This document shows positions 1 to 11,246 of a stretch of DNA of 64,000 bases, one piece after another (the stretch's first letter is position 1; each line of letters starts with the position of its first letter). The notes below the pieces were generated by a model that saw only the letters and a list, made by a program, of their open reading frames with translations, did no database searches and was not told the origin of the DNA. Origin of the DNA: an uncultured Lachnospiraceae bacterium (lineage in GTDB: Bacteria > Bacillota > Clostridia > Lachnospirales > Lachnospiraceae); assembly GCA_945949085.1 (NCBI GenBank), contig CAMFDJ010000010.1, forward strand, positions 22,703-86,702. The letters run 5' to 3'. The position numbers were made by a program, and so were the translations under genes.

Positions 1-1514
1 GGCGTGGCATAAGAGGTTCCGCTGACGTTTTCCGGTCCGAACCTGCCCGGCACCGTAACTCCGACCCCAAGGGCCACCAGATCGGGTTTTGCAATCTGCC
101 AGAGCCGCTCTCCTTCCTGCTGACTGTAATTGCCCCGCCCCGAAAAGGACGCATAGGCATCAAAACCGCCCCTGTATGCCCCCACGGAAATCACCTTCGA
201 GGCGGTCGCCGGAATCGTCACAGTTCCGTAGGGATCGGGGCGCAGAAATCTCGTCGCACTGCTTCTGATGCTCTCCGCCGGGAGATACATCTGTATCTGC
301 CCGTATTTTATGTCAACCGGTATCAGAATAATCTGCCAGATGCCAGTGTCAATATATTCCCCTGTGGGCGCAAACGACAGATACAGCTCTTCCTTTGTCC
401 GGTAGGGCTTCGCCGTCCCGCTGAAAATCAATACCTGCGTCCCTGAGAGCACCGCGCTCTCTCTTTCTCCGTCTCCTCTGCCCGCCGGTATCATATGGCG
501 CTCACCCGAAGGCGCAACAATAACGGCTTCGTACCGATCCGACGGATAAGACCATATCTGCAAAGAGAGGGTGCGCTCGTAGCTGCCGACCGCAAAGGAC
601 ACCTGTAAAAGCCCATTCTCCGTCTCCTTCAGATTGCCCGTGTAATGCCCGTCAGATGCACCCTCGTTTCCCATACCGACGCAGAATACGCTTCGTCCGA
701 CCTCGGCCGCATTGTCAATAAACCGTTCCAGAAGCGACGTTCCCTCATGACTGCCGTACGTGTTTCCGTAGCTCAAATTGACAGCCACCGGAAGCCCCAT
801 CTGCTGCGCCTGCCTGACAACATAGGTAAATGCACGCATCAGATTACTGGTCAACGGATAACTGCTCTGGTTCTGTGTATCCAGTTTGACAATGACAAGA
901 CCGGCAGCGGGTGCGCCGCTCGCCGCGATCGCCGCCACCTTCGTCCCGTGGCCGGTCACATCCTGCGTCAGTCTGACAAACGGTGTCCCTGTCGCCTTAC
1001 TCCGGTCAAATTCCCCGAGGCTTTCATTGATCGCATTTGCATCGTACTGCGTCCCTGTCGCCTGGTCGTAGAGCAGGACAATGCGGGTGCTGCCATCTGC
1101 ATTTCTGAACAGATCCAATGTATAATCAATGCCGGAATCAATGATGGCCAGCAACACTCCATTTCCACTGAGTCCTCCGCCTTCCGGCCGCAGCACCGGC
1201 AGAAAACAGGCTTCCTGAAGTCCTTCACGGATCTGCGGCAAAAGTCTCTTGGGCTGCTCAATATATTCAATCTGCGGCAGTGCGGCAAATGCCCGGACAA
1301 GCCGCGCCGGAAGCGTCACGATCGCATATCCGGCAAGGAGAGGCTCCACAATCACCTCCTCGGAAGCAAGCCGCGTCAGATCGCCGCTGTATTTGACGAT
1401 CAGCTCCCAGATATCATCCGCCCTGTCATATCCGTCAAACAGACTGCTGCCTTCCAATTGCTCCGCACTTTGCTCCGTTTGCACCGATAATGCGAGTGCC
1501 AGGGAATCATCCAT
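1..1514 (-). CDS. S8 family (subtilisin-like) serine peptidase, partial (C-terminus beyond the window edge)
   Basis: Reverse-strand reading gives MDDSLALALSVQTEQSAEQLEG... with catalytic-type motifs LLAIIDSGID, DVTGHGTKVAAIAAS and FGPENVSGTSYAT. Start is approximate; an upstream in-frame ATG exists. Confidence 0.9.
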   Translation of the reverse strand, partial: MDDSLALALSVQTEQSAEQLEGSSLFDGYDRADDIWELIVKYSGDLTRLASEEVIVEPLLAGYAIVTLPARLVRAFAALPQIEYIEQPKRLLPQIREGLQEACFLPVLRPEGGGLSGNGVLLAIIDSGIDYTLDLFRNADGSTRIVLLYDQATGTQYDANAINESLGEFDRSKATGTPFVRLTQDVTGHGTKVAAIAASGAPAAGLVIVKLDTQNQSSYPLTSNLMRAFTYVVRQAQQMGLPVAVNLSYGNTYGSHEGTSLLERFIDNAAEVGRSVFCVGMGNEGASDGHYTGNLKETENGLLQVSFAVGSYERTLSLQIWSYPSDRYEAVIVAPSGERHMIPAGRGDGERESAVLSGTQVLIFSGTAKPYRTKEELYLSFAPTGEYIDTGIWQIILIPVDIKYGQIQMYLPAESIRSSATRFLRPDPYGTVTIPATASKVISVGAYRGGFDAYASFSGRGNYSQQEGERLWQIAKPDLVALGVGVTVPGRFGPENVSGTSYAT

Positions 1515-1667
1515 TTTCTGACTGCTGCCATCCATTCTGCTGCCATCCACTTTGCCTATCACGCTCCAAACCGGTCTATCCCCATTTGCAATCCGATTGC
1601 GCTGCGAAACAAATGAAATATTCCGAGACAGTGCAATTGGCATCTGCCTACTACCAACATATGCGGC

Positions 1668-1708
1668 AAAAAAAGAATTGCCCCAATCCCCTGAGGCAAC
1701 TCTTTTCA
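1668..1708 (-). terminator. Rho-independent terminator downstream of the giant surface protein gene
   Basis: Minus strand AAGAGTTGCC...GGCAATTCTT hairpin followed by a T-run. Confidence 0.7.
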
Positions 1709-1781
1709 GTAATATACTGTTTGTGTATTGCTGCATGATTGCTCATGCGTAGATCAATTCCCAAATGCGGGAAATGAACCC

Positions 1782-4700
1782 TTACTCCATGGATGGGTAA
1801 TCTTCAAAGTTCTCTTCCGGTTTCCTCGGTGGCAGCTCCTTGTAGCTTTCATCCAGGAAGCCCACGCTGTATGATCCCCCATCTCCACGCCATCCATACT
1901 GCATATGGCCTCTGCACTGACTGATAGTCGTAGTCTTTTTGCTTGCATTTACAGGCAATTGCTCAACGACGTACTTGGATTTCATATCTGCCAGTTCAAT
2001 AACTTCCACGCCACGGCGATCTGGATCACCCTTTTCATATTGTGCGATGATGCCGTATTTCCCGTTGATCGTGGTTGCCGTTGTACTTGTAATGACATCA
2101 ACGTTACGCCATTCGTTTAATGCTTCGCTGCGGTAGATGCCGACAAACAGACCTGCTGCCCCGTACGCTCCGTATACATTTACCTGATGTACTTTATTTC
2201 CGCATACTTCGCCGTAATTGCATTCGCCGATGATACCGCCGGCCACCTGCTCACTTTGTACCGCAGACTCCCGGAACATTTTCGGATTCGTACTTGTAAT
2301 CGAACAATTATAAATGCCTCTGACCTGCTCACCAGCCTGCAGGCTGCCCTTTGCGGCATCAATTCCTGCTACGCCGCCTGCACACAAATAACCATATTCA
2401 TCTGCCTGCTTGCATGTTTCGATGCTTGTTTTCTTTCCGATGCAGACATCGCTCAGGCGGCAGCTGTCAATCTTGCCCCGGTTGGTACCTGTCACACCTC
2501 CCATATAGAGCTCGTGCTCTGTATATTTGGTATAGCCCGAATCGGTAGTCACCTTTCCGCCGATTACCCGACAGTCGTTAATCTCACCGTTTGCTGCATT
2601 CATACCCGCAACCAGTCCTATGCTTGCTGTCATTTTCACTCCCTTTGCATAAAGATCTGCCGTCGTATCCTGCCAGATCACATTGATACCATCTATCCTT
2701 GACGATTCAATTTGACCCGCATTGTACCCTGCAAGCGCTCCCACATAATCTGCGTCAGATGCAATCGTGCCGCTTTGCTGTATTTGTCCCACAGAAGGAC
2801 CCGTCAGAGAAAGCCCTGTTATTTTTCCGTAATTTTCATTTGTGATCACGCCGAAGTACCGGCTGTGCGCTCCGTTATTTCTGTTCTCGTTGCAGTATGC
2901 TGTATTCAGGTGAACGAAAATGTTTCTGATTTCACCTCTGTTCTCGCCAAACAGCGGAACATTCGCAGAATCAATGCTGATTCCGTACTGTGTGCCCGGT
3001 GCGCACAGAAGGTATCCTTCCTCCCAGGTATCCAGGATCGGCTCCTTCAGATTGCCAAGCTTTATTTCGCCGGTAATATAGATACCGCGATACTCCGGAT
3101 AAGCCTTTAAGTAATCCAGTGCGATATCAAATTCAATCTTGTTTGATGCAGAAATCAGCTTTTTGCCGTCTACCGTTACGATCTTAAGCCAGTTTGCCGT
3201 CAAGAAGTCTGTATTCGGATTGATATCCCGGACTCTCGTATCCTGCTCCACCAGGAGTGTATAATAGCCGTAGTCTTCCTTTGGCACCTTCTTGCTCCAG
3301 TAGGAGAAGAGATACCCTTCTCTTGTCGGCTGTGCAATCTCGCCAAGTTTCAGATCGTCCTTCCTGCTGACCGGATAATGATACAGGTATACCGGTGCCG
3401 ATCCGTCCTGCGTCTCGTACAGCGCTGCGCTAAAGATCCTTGTCTCGGCCGACCATTTCGCCTTCAGGCTGATATCACCTGCTGCATCTTTGGTCACATG
3501 GACAAGGCCGTTGTCAAGCTTCTCAACGCCGACCGGCATTTCTCCTTCTCCGGTCCATTCCCAGCCTTCGAATGCCATGTTTTTGCACACTGCAGGCGAA
3601 ATATTAAAGTCACTTCGGATCTGATAGGTGTCCGGATTATACGGATTTTCCGCTCCCTCGGCATCTCCTAAGTCATATGTAATGGAATAGGTATTTCTCT
3701 TCCACTGCAGGCGGTAGACCGCATCCTTCTCTCCGATTGTAATGGTATTGCCGCTGACAACAGTCTGCTCCGGATCGCTTGCATCATACCAGCCAACCGG
3801 ATCACATCCGTCTTTGCTCAGTTTACTCATCAGTGGTAGCTGAAGGGTCTGTCCGTAATAGTAGTTGCCTGCCGGTGCAAAATCAGAACCTGTCACCGTA
3901 CCGCCGGCAAAATCGTAGCCCAGATAGCTCTTATAAAGCGCATAGTCAAAGTAAATGATTGTGGAGCCATCCCCTGCAATCTGCGCCACCTGATCCATCG
4001 GCTTTCTGTAGCCTTCCTTCACACCTTCCTGATACTCCGCTTTCAGCGCGCACGCTTCTTCTACAATGCTGCCCGCCTTCGCTTCCTTCCGCACACTGTA
4101 CAGCGCATCATACGTTGTCGTATCCGTACCGGTCCGGTGCTCTTTCCGGTACATCACCGTATAGGCTACCGTCTTTGCTTCCCACTGCGGCTTGTAACAA
4201 ATATCCTGTGCCGGCATCGTTCCGGTAAAGCCCCGGAAGCTTCCGTCGTAGCCATCGCGCGAAAGCACGGGTGCGGTGATAGGCGCGCCGTATTTCATAC
4301 TGCCTTCGGAATAGCCATTTCCCGACAGCGTTCCTTCTCCTGCATCCCATGAAAGAGTGTAGGTCTTTCTGCCATAATAATACTCGATCACGCCGCTCTC
4401 ATCCTCAGGTACGGTGATCTGCTGCGCCTGCGGCGTTTCAAAGCCTTCAAACTCCTTCGGCTCCGGCGAAATGGTTTCACCCCTTTCCCCGTAGATCGTC
4501 TCGGATGCCGCCAGGCTGTAGCCCTGTCCATCCAAATCCTCGGTATAATATTCTACCCTTACAGCGCGCGTGTTATCGATCCGGTACTGCGCCTTTGCGC
4601 TAAAATCATGAAGCGGCATATAGCTTGGAATGTGCGCATTCCATCCGAGGAACGTATAGCCTTCCTTCTCCGGTTTAACAGTTTGTGCAATATCACCGAT

Positions 4701-7700
4701 GCCATAACCGCCGATCACCTCTCTGGTCAGAGAATTGCCGGACACACTGTCACCATCTGTATATGAGCCACCGTCAAAATCGAGATTTAAGGTATAACGC
4801 TTCCTTGCGTACTTGATTTCTACTTCTGTATATTCGGGTTCTGTACCGTTGTCGCTTTCTACTCCTTCTTCATAAACTATGGTTTTTTGTGCAAAATCCT
4901 GCGCAATCAGTTCATCCCCCAGATCGTATGCCACCGCCTTGGTCTGCTCGCCCGGTTTTCCAAACAACAGTATCCTATCTTCGGCACGGGGCATTCCCGA
5001 TTCATCTTCTATGTTGTAAACAACATAGTACGGAACCATACCTTCGGGAACCGTCTTTTCTTCCCACTGGGCATATAAGAATCCCACGCCATTGTAATAC
5101 TCCTCTAACTCGACATTTAACAATTCGTCGCCCGGCATGTAGGTCTTTCCGCTTCCGTCCGCCTTTGTATTCCAGCCGGTAAACTCGTAGTAGGCGGTAT
5201 AGTTACCTTCCTCATCCTGTTGCGGCCGGATACAGAATATGCAATCCCAGACCTTAGACGGTGTGTCATAGCTTAGTGTCTGATATTTGAAATCCTCATA
5301 GCTTCCCGATCCGGAAGGTACATTGTTCCGATAGGAGATCTGATAGGTCTCTTCCTCCCAGACTGCCGTAAGCGTGACATCATTCTCCACATGATAAGAG
5401 TCGCTTTCATACCACACATCATAGAACAGATCGCCGTCCATCCAGCCGATCAGGCGCTGATGGTTCTGTACAATACTTGCCGGCAGATCCAGATACGTGC
5501 CGTCTGCAACCACCTCGGTCTTATCCTCGATGCCGTTTCCATACGAATAAGTGACCGTGTGACAGTTTCCCTCTCTGTAATATAATTTCAGCGTCGTACT
5601 ACCATCCGGTCTGATTCTGCCGGACAGTACATTCTTTTCATTATCTGCATCCACCGTATAACCGGGGATCTGATAAGACTTCGGATCCTCCACGGTAACG
5701 CGCGCACCTGTCGTGCCCGTCATTTCCTGCGAGGTATACAGTACATAGTATGTTTCATCCGCCGTATTTTCCTCTTCGCTTCCCGGCACATTATTTTCCG
5801 ATACCGACTCGACATAGTACTCGATTACATACGGCGTATCCGTCTTCGGTGCCCACTGTGCTACCAGCGTCTGTGCCTCATACGTATCCAGCACATCGTC
5901 CTTTGTCACATAATCGCCTGCTGCGTTGCCGGAAACCGTCCATCCGCTCAGACGGTATCCCTCGCGGCTTGCATCGGGCAGATCCGGGTAATTGCTCTTG
6001 TACGTTCCGTAAACCGGAGCTACGGCCTCGTCGCCTCCGTTTACATCAAAATTGATCTCCACAGCGGCAGGTGTCCAGGATGCCTTCAGACTGATATCCT
6101 GCTCCTGCTCCCAGACAACGAGTCCCTTTCCGAAACCGTCATAATAAGCATTTCCGGCATCGTCAACAAAGCCGGCAAAATCGTAGCCTGCTTTTTTCGG
6201 GATCTCACGAAGCGCAGGTACCGTCTGTCCGTAGGTAGCGCTTACTGTACCAAGCGGCGTACTTCCGTCTGCATCATACAAATGAAGGACTTTCTCACTC
6301 GCTCTCCAGTCAGCCTTTAAGTAGATATCACCCACCCGGTACATGTTAACCTCATCCAGGTAATTTGGCAGATCGCCTTCCTGCCAGGTCAGACCCTCCT
6401 GTCCTTCCAGCCATCCGATGAACCGGTATCCTGTTCTCTCAGCCTTGACATCATCCAATGACAGATTGAAGCCATGCGTATAGGTATCCTTCTTCAGATT
6501 CGCCGCATTCACAAGCGTGCCTTCATCGGTATCGTAATGAATGGCGTAGCTTCGTCCTGTATAGAAATACTGTATCAGAAGCTTCCCGTTTGCATCAATT
6601 TTTGTGGTTTCATTTTCGTCTACGCTCTTTCCGCACACTTTAATGTCATCTAAGGCAAATCCGACATCGTCCAGCAGATAGTCCTGCAGAGCCACGGCAG
6701 AGTCCGTCTCACCTTCTCTGTAAAGTCTGCCGTTCTCTCCGCCGATCATGACGTAGCTGTCCGTTCCCGGCATTTTGACATAGTACTCCAGGTAATAGGG
6801 TGTGTCCTTATTCGGCTCCCACTTGGCCGTATAGGTCAGATTCGATACGTCCATTTTCTCCAAAGGCGCAGTATCCCAACCTGCAAACTGATAGCCCGGC
6901 ATAAAGTAGGTGGGCATCACGATATTGTCTTCATAGCGATAGCGGATGCTGACATCCGGATTCTCATCCCTGAATTTATCACCCATGCTGTAGGTCACAG
7001 TGTGGATCTGTCTCTTATAATAGATATTGACAACTGTCGATCCGTCCGGCGCAACGGTTGCCTGTTTGGTCGTCAGCTGCTTGTTCACCTCAAACCCATG
7101 CGGGTCTTTTCCGTCATTTGGTGCATTATCCGTCGTGATCTTATCCTGCGATAAAACATCATCCGTGTAGATACGCTTTGTCTTAGCGGCATCCGAATAC
7201 TCCTGCAACTTGGTATCCAAAAGCTCATATCGTGAATTCAGCTGTTCATAATAGTAATTTACCGTGTACTGATTCGGAACCGGAACCCACTTCGCATATA
7301 AGGTCAGATGGTCATTTGGCATTGTCATGACCTTCGGGATCGTATACGCATTTTCATCCGTACATGCTTTGTCTGTATACCAGCCGCCGAATGCATAACC
7401 GACTTTGATCATATTTTCATCGAGTGGCTTGTCCTTCTCCTCGATCACAGCACCCGGTTCATAGACCTTCGGACGAATCTGCGGTCCTCCCTGCGAATCA
7501 AAGGTCAGTACCTTTCCGGCATCCGGATCCACCCAGCTCAGCTCAAAGGTACGGGAAAGTGTCTTCGATGCATACACACAATCCGGCTTTTTCCATGTGA
7601 TGGTCATAGTCCCTTCGTAAGAATATTTTCCTTCCTTTGCATTTACGGTGATCGTATTATCGATCGGATTGTAGACAAATGCCGGTTCGGAAATTTCGAC

Positions 7701-10700
7701 AAAGAATCTCTCTTCATCATCGTACGCAGAAGAAGAAGCAGTATAGTTTGCTCTCCTATCCCCGTCGTAAGAAGCATATCCTTCATCGCCTTTCTTCAGA
7801 TCCAGATAGTTCATACGGAAGATTTCCTCCGGAACCTTCATCTGCTTGTCGCGAATCATCACAAATTCCGTGTCCAGATACCCGTTCCGTCCGGGCTCCG
7901 TCCATTTGCCGTCCTCATCGTAGGCAAAATTCAGTACATTGTCCTGCTCTCCGACCTTCCAGATCGGCCATTCATGACTGTACAGATTCGGCGTATAAGA
8001 GAACCTGCCACCCATCGCTTCGAGCGCAAGCTTTAAGTCAATATAGGCGCCCACTTCAATCAGGACCGCACCGGTCGCTGAGCTCTGGGCATTCTTTCCC
8101 TCTTCCTTCGAATAGCAATAGTAGAAATAGCCCCAGAGCTTGGCATACGCACCCGCCTCAAGCTGCAGACCGACCCCGGCGATATCCGTCGAGAATATGC
8201 CAAAGAGCACCTTCGCGCGCACACCGGCACGGATACCCATTCGGCCCATGACATAAAAGTCAAACTGATATTTCTCAGGTCGCAGGCTGACTGTTTTGGA
8301 TTCACATTCGTTCTTATGGAAGAGACGCAGTGTAAACGTACTGCTCTGGCTCTTCTCATACTGGAAGCTCATACCGATCGCCATATTCAGATTGGCAGAT
8401 ACCACAAAATCCATGTTGACGCTGTATGCCGTGATATAGAACGGATCAAAATTACCGGATGCCTCAAAGAGCGGCACCTTGACAATGTCAACCCACTCTG
8501 CACTTGCATTTGCGATAAACCGTTTGTATTTTTCCTTCAGACCGCCGGACACCGTCTCATCGAGTCCCTCTTCGCCCGGCTCCTTGCTCTCTTCCAGCTG
8601 CTCTTTGATCGCTTCACTTAAATCGATCAGCTTCTGTCCATAGCCTTTGCCTTCACCGCTTGTATCCATCTGATCGGGGCCGAACTGCTGATCGTCCTCG
8701 CTAAGCGTTGCCGTTGCCGTGACCCCGATACCGGTATACAGCGACTGTTCAATGGTTCCCGACAGCTTGTAGTCATAGATGTAAGGGAAGATCCATGCAA
8801 CTCTCCATTCCGCGCCGCCTGTTGCAGAAAAGCCAAGCGAAACCTCCGTTTCAAAAATTGCCGTCATATCAATGGTGATTTTATTGCCACCACTATTTTT
8901 CGACACATCAAAGCTGTATTTTAAGGCGATGCATACCCGAAGACCTCTGCTCTGCTTAAAATGGATCAGATCCTTTGATACGCTGACGCTGACCTCCGGT
9001 GTCTTATTACTGTATCCCATTTCCGCATCAAGAAGATCCTCGGCACAAACCTTAGAACCGTCCTCATAGGTGACGATGCAGTCCTTCAGCGTAAGATCCG
9101 TATCGCCGAGAAGCTCCTTCACATCATCCGTCTGCGCAGCCATTACCGCCAGATAGTTGCCTGCCTCCTCGGCAAAGCCGCTCTCTATCACCTGCTCGGT
9201 TGCCGTTTCCGCAATCAGATCCGTATCAATTGCCGCTATCTGCTCATCGGAAAGCTCCGAATCTTTATACAGATCCATGGATGCCAATATTTCCTCAAAG
9301 GTCGCCGCTTCATAGGAAATCGTTGTTGTCTGTCCCGTGGCAATCACATTGGTGATCTTGCCGTAGCATTTTGTCACAGCAGTCTTGTCCCTGTACTCAC
9401 CGGAATAAAATGCCACAAAATCGCCCGGTTCCACAACGGTCGTATAGTCAAGACCCATATCTTCATAGCCGGTTGTAAAATCAAGCTTTTCACTTGCTAT
9501 CGCAAAGCTTGTCCCGCTTTCGCTCCATCCGGTTACGCCGTCTCCCTCGTCGATGTCAATCGGCAGAACGTCCGGTGTAAACAAAACGTCCATTGCCTCT
9601 GCAGATTTATATGTATAGGTAGTGCCGTTTACCTCTGTGATCTCGATATAGGCCACCTTTTCTTCGAGAGAAGAATGGATATCTCTTTCATCCGGTTTTT
9701 CTCCCTCGTAGACGGCAACGATATCACCCGCCACGAAAGCGCCCTCTGTATAGGTAAATGTGCCCTTCTTCTCGTTCTGCGACGAATTTGCACTGACCGA
9801 CTCACCATCTGTCTCTACCTGGGCAAGACCGGCATATTCCAGGATCTTCTGCGCATCCTCTTTGGATAACGCTTTGTCGGATGCGGCGAGATATTTCACG
9901 CCGCTGTCCAGAGATAGATTCATCGTCTCTTCTTTTTTGACTGAGAAATTATAATATAAAACATCCTTCGTCTGATCCGCGAAGGTCAGATCAGGCACTT
10001 TATCGCTTTCGAGAATTTCCAGCTGATAGATCGCCCCCTCCTGGAAGCCATCCTTTGCACAAACCGTAAATGTCCCGTCGCCATTGGACTCAACCGCAAG
10101 AACATCCTTCTCATAGGCATCGCTGTTATCGGTTCTGGACGAGTCTGTAAGATTGCTGAGCAAAAGGGCTGCCTTTACGTCCTCTGCCACCGCGCTCATG
10201 GAATGCGCATCCACTGTGATGGCAAAACCGGGCGCAACATTCTCCTGTCCGAGATAGTTCGGACTGCCCTCCTCCGTAAGCGGTGTTCCCTCACCGAAGT
10301 AGCCGTACAGCACAGTGTCCTTTGACAGCACATCCGTACTGCCGATCTTTTCGTTCAGATACTGATCATAGTACCAGCCCAAAAAGACTTTATTATCAAT
10401 GTAAGGCGCCTGAATATCCTTCAAAAGAGTTCCGGCAGGCTTTACCACATCACTAAGCTTTGTGACACCGTCATATGTTGTAATATGAAAACTTTTTCCC
10501 TGTGTCGGTTCCGACGGCTTATCACCCGAACCAGAATCACCGGAGCCCGAGCCGGAATCACCGGAGCCCGAGCCGGAATCACCGGAGCCCGAATCTCCCG
10601 AGCCGGAATCGCCTGAGCCCGAATCGCCTGAGCCCGAATCGCCCGAACTGCCACCTGCTTTTGTTACCGTCACGGTGATTGTTTTCTTCACTTTATTACA

Positions 10701-11246
10701 ATCCGCTGCTGTGATGGTAATTTTCGCTTTTCCTTCCTTCACTGCAGTGACTTTTCCTTTTGGGTTGACCTTTGCAACACTTGTATTATTACTCTTATAA
10801 GTAAGCTTCTTCACCGTCACTTTCTTCGGCGAGATCGACGCGCCAATCTTTGCGGACTTCCCGACCTCAAGCTTCAGATCTGACGCTGTAATCTTCTTGA
10901 CCGGCGTACCGATCGTAATCTTACAGGTCGCCTTCTTCTTGCCTGCCGTAACAGTGATTGTTGCTTTTCCTTTCTTTCCTTTTGCTGTGACAACACCTTT
11001 GGAGCTGACCGTAGCAACCTTATTGTTGCTTGATTTCCACTTTAGGGTTGTCTTTGCACTCTTGGGCGCTACTGTAACCTTCAGTTTCAGTTTTTGACCC
11101 TTCTTCATCACATACTGTGTGTAATTCAGAGTCACTTTTTTCACTGACGCCTTCTTTGTAGCCGCCTGTGTCTGCATCGGTATCATACCGACGATCATTG
11201 CGATTACAAGAAAAAATGCCAGAAATCTGCTTGCCTCTCTCTTCAT
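1782..11246 (-). CDS. Giant secreted repeat protein: signal peptide, N-terminal Ig-like (Big_2) domains, GSGDS linker, uncharacterised beta-rich domain, many InlB B-repeat/Flg_new-type modules, C-terminal GLUG-like motifs
   Basis: ORF 1782..11285. Preferred start is MKREASRF at 11246, with AGGAGG upstream. Repeats of GYxFxGW...LTAxW, VGALAGYNAGQIESS and KVATVSSKGVVTAKGKGKATITVTA. Confidence 0.9.
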   Translation of the reverse strand: MKREASRFLAFFLVIAMIVGMIPMQTQAATKKASVKKVTLNYTQYVMKKGQKLKLKVTVAPKSAKTTLKWKSSNNKVATVSSKGVVTAKGKKGKATITVTAGKKKATCKITIGTPVKKITASDLKLEVGKSAKIGASISPKKVTVKKLTYKSNNTSVAKVNPKGKVTAVKEGKAKITITAADCNKVKKTITVTVTKAGGSSGDSGSGDSGSGDSGSGDSGSGDSGSGSGDSGSGSGDSGSGDKPSEPTQGKSFHITTYDGVTKLSDVVKPAGTLLKDIQAPYIDNKVFLGWYYDQYLNEKIGSTDVLSKDTVLYGYFGEGTPLTEEGSPNYLGQENVAPGFAITVDAHSMSAVAEDVKAALLLSNLTDSSRTDNSDAYEKDVLAVESNGDGTFTVCAKDGFQEGAIYQLEILESDKVPDLTFADQTKDVLYYNFSVKKEETMNLSLDSGVKYLAASDKALSKEDAQKILEYAGLAQVETDGESVSANSSQNEKKGTFTYTEGAFVAGDIVAVYEGEKPDERDIHSSLEEKVAYIEITEVNGTTYTYKSAEAMDVLFTPDVLPIDIDEGDGVTGWSESGTSFAIASEKLDFTTGYEDMGLDYTTVVEPGDFVAFYSGEYRDKTAVTKCYGKITNVIATGQTTTISYEAATFEEILASMDLYKDSELSDEQIAAIDTDLIAETATEQVIESGFAEEAGNYLAVMAAQTDDVKELLGDTDLTLKDCIVTYEDGSKVCAEDLLDAEMGYSNKTPEVSVSVSKDLIHFKQSRGLRVCIALKYSFDVSKNSGGNKITIDMTAIFETEVSLGFSATGGAEWRVAWIFPYIYDYKLSGTIEQSLYTGIGVTATATLSEDDQQFGPDQMDTSGEGKGYGQKLIDLSEAIKEQLEESKEPGEEGLDETVSGGLKEKYKRFIANASAEWVDIVKVPLFEASGNFDPFYITAYSVNMDFVVSANLNMAIGMSFQYEKSQSSTFTLRLFHKNECESKTVSLRPEKYQFDFYVMGRMGIRAGVRAKVLFGIFSTDIAGVGLQLEAGAYAKLWGYFYYCYSKEEGKNAQSSATGAVLIEVGAYIDLKLALEAMGGRFSYTPNLYSHEWPIWKVGEQDNVLNFAYDEDGKWTEPGRNGYLDTEFVMIRDKQMKVPEEIFRMNYLDLKKGDEGYASYDGDRRANYTASSSAYDDEERFFVEISEPAFVYNPIDNTITVNAKEGKYSYEGTMTITWKKPDCVYASKTLSRTFELSWVDPDAGKVLTFDSQGGPQIRPKVYEPGAVIEEKDKPLDENMIKVGYAFGGWYTDKACTDENAYTIPKVMTMPNDHLTLYAKWVPVPNQYTVNYYYEQLNSRYELLDTKLQEYSDAAKTKRIYTDDVLSQDKITTDNAPNDGKDPHGFEVNKQLTTKQATVAPDGSTVVNIYYKRQIHTVTYSMGDKFRDENPDVSIRYRYEDNIVMPTYFMPGYQFAGWDTAPLEKMDVSNLTYTAKWEPNKDTPYYLEYYVKMPGTDSYVMIGGENGRLYREGETDSAVALQDYLLDDVGFALDDIKVCGKSVDENETTKIDANGKLLIQYFYTGRSYAIHYDTDEGTLVNAANLKKDTYTHGFNLSLDDVKAERTGYRFIGWLEGQEGLTWQEGDLPNYLDEVNMYRVGDIYLKADWRASEKVLHLYDADGSTPLGTVSATYGQTVPALREIPKKAGYDFAGFVDDAGNAYYDGFGKGLVVWEQEQDISLKASWTPAAVEINFDVNGGDEAVAPVYGTYKSNYPDLPDASREGYRLSGWTVSGNAAGDYVTKDDVLDTYEAQTLVAQWAPKTDTPYVIEYYVESVSENNVPGSEEENTADETYYVLYTSQEMTGTTGARVTVEDPKSYQIPGYTVDADNEKNVLSGRIRPDGSTTLKLYYREGNCHTVTYSYGNGIEDKTEVVADGTYLDLPASIVQNHQRLIGWMDGDLFYDVWYESDSYHVENDVTLTAVWEEETYQISYRNNVPSGSGSYEDFKYQTLSYDTPSKVWDCIFCIRPQQDEEGNYTAYYEFTGWNTKADGSGKTYMPGDELLNVELEEYYNGVGFLYAQWEEKTVPEGMVPYYVVYNIEDESGMPRAEDRILLFGKPGEQTKAVAYDLGDELIAQDFAQKTIVYEEGVESDNGTEPEYTEVEIKYARKRYTLNLDFDGGSYTDGDSVSGNSLTREVIGGYGIGDIAQTVKPEKEGYTFLGWNAHIPSYMPLHDFSAKAQYRIDNTRAVRVEYYTEDLDGQGYSLAASETIYGERGETISPEPKEFEGFETPQAQQITVPEDESGVIEYYYGRKTYTLSWDAGEGTLSGNGYSEGSMKYGAPITAPVLSRDGYDGSFRGFTGTMPAQDICYKPQWEAKTVAYTVMYRKEHRTGTDTTTYDALYSVRKEAKAGSIVEEACALKAEYQEGVKEGYRKPMDQVAQIAGDGSTIIYFDYALYKSYLGYDFAGGTVTGSDFAPAGNYYYGQTLQLPLMSKLSKDGCDPVGWYDASDPEQTVVSGNTITIGEKDAVYRLQWKRNTYSITYDLGDAEGAENPYNPDTYQIRSDFNISPAVCKNMAFEGWEWTGEGEMPVGVEKLDNGLVHVTKDAAGDISLKAKWSAETRIFSAALYETQDGSAPVYLYHYPVSRKDDLKLGEIAQPTREGYLFSYWSKKVPKEDYGYYTLLVEQDTRVRDINPNTDFLTANWLKIVTVDGKKLISASNKIEFDIALDYLKAYPEYRGIYITGEIKLGNLKEPILDTWEEGYLLCAPGTQYGISIDSANVPLFGENRGEIRNIFVHLNTAYCNENRNNGAHSRYFGVITNENYGKITGLSLTGPSVGQIQQSGTIASDADYVGALAGYNAGQIESSRIDGINVIWQDTTADLYAKGVKMTASIGLVAGMNAANGEINDCRVIGGKVTTDSGYTKYTEHELYMGGVTGTNRGKIDSCRLSDVCIGKKTSIETCKQADEYGYLCAGGVAGIDAAKGSLQAGEQVRGIYNCSITSTNPKMFRESAVQSEQVAGGIIGECNYGEVCGNKVHQVNVYGAYGAAGLFVGIYRSEALNEWRNVDVITSTTATTINGKYGIIAQYEKGDPDRRGVEVIELADMKSKYVVEQLPVNASKKTTTISQCRGHMQYGWRGDGGSYSVGFLDESYKELPPRKPEENFEDYPSME
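10520..10650 (-). repeat. Minisatellite encoding the (GSGDS)n linker
   Basis: Repeated gagccggaatcaccggagccc and gaatcgcctgagccc units. Confidence 0.9.

Noticed and set aside
2187-10654. Numerous 60-240 aa ORFs antisense to the giant surface protein genes
   Set aside because: They mirror the codon pattern of long minus-strand genes and show no family resemblance or RBS pattern.
10442-10654. 70-aa MAVRAIRAQAIRAQAI... ORF
   Set aside because: Alternate-frame translation of the GSGDS minisatellite.
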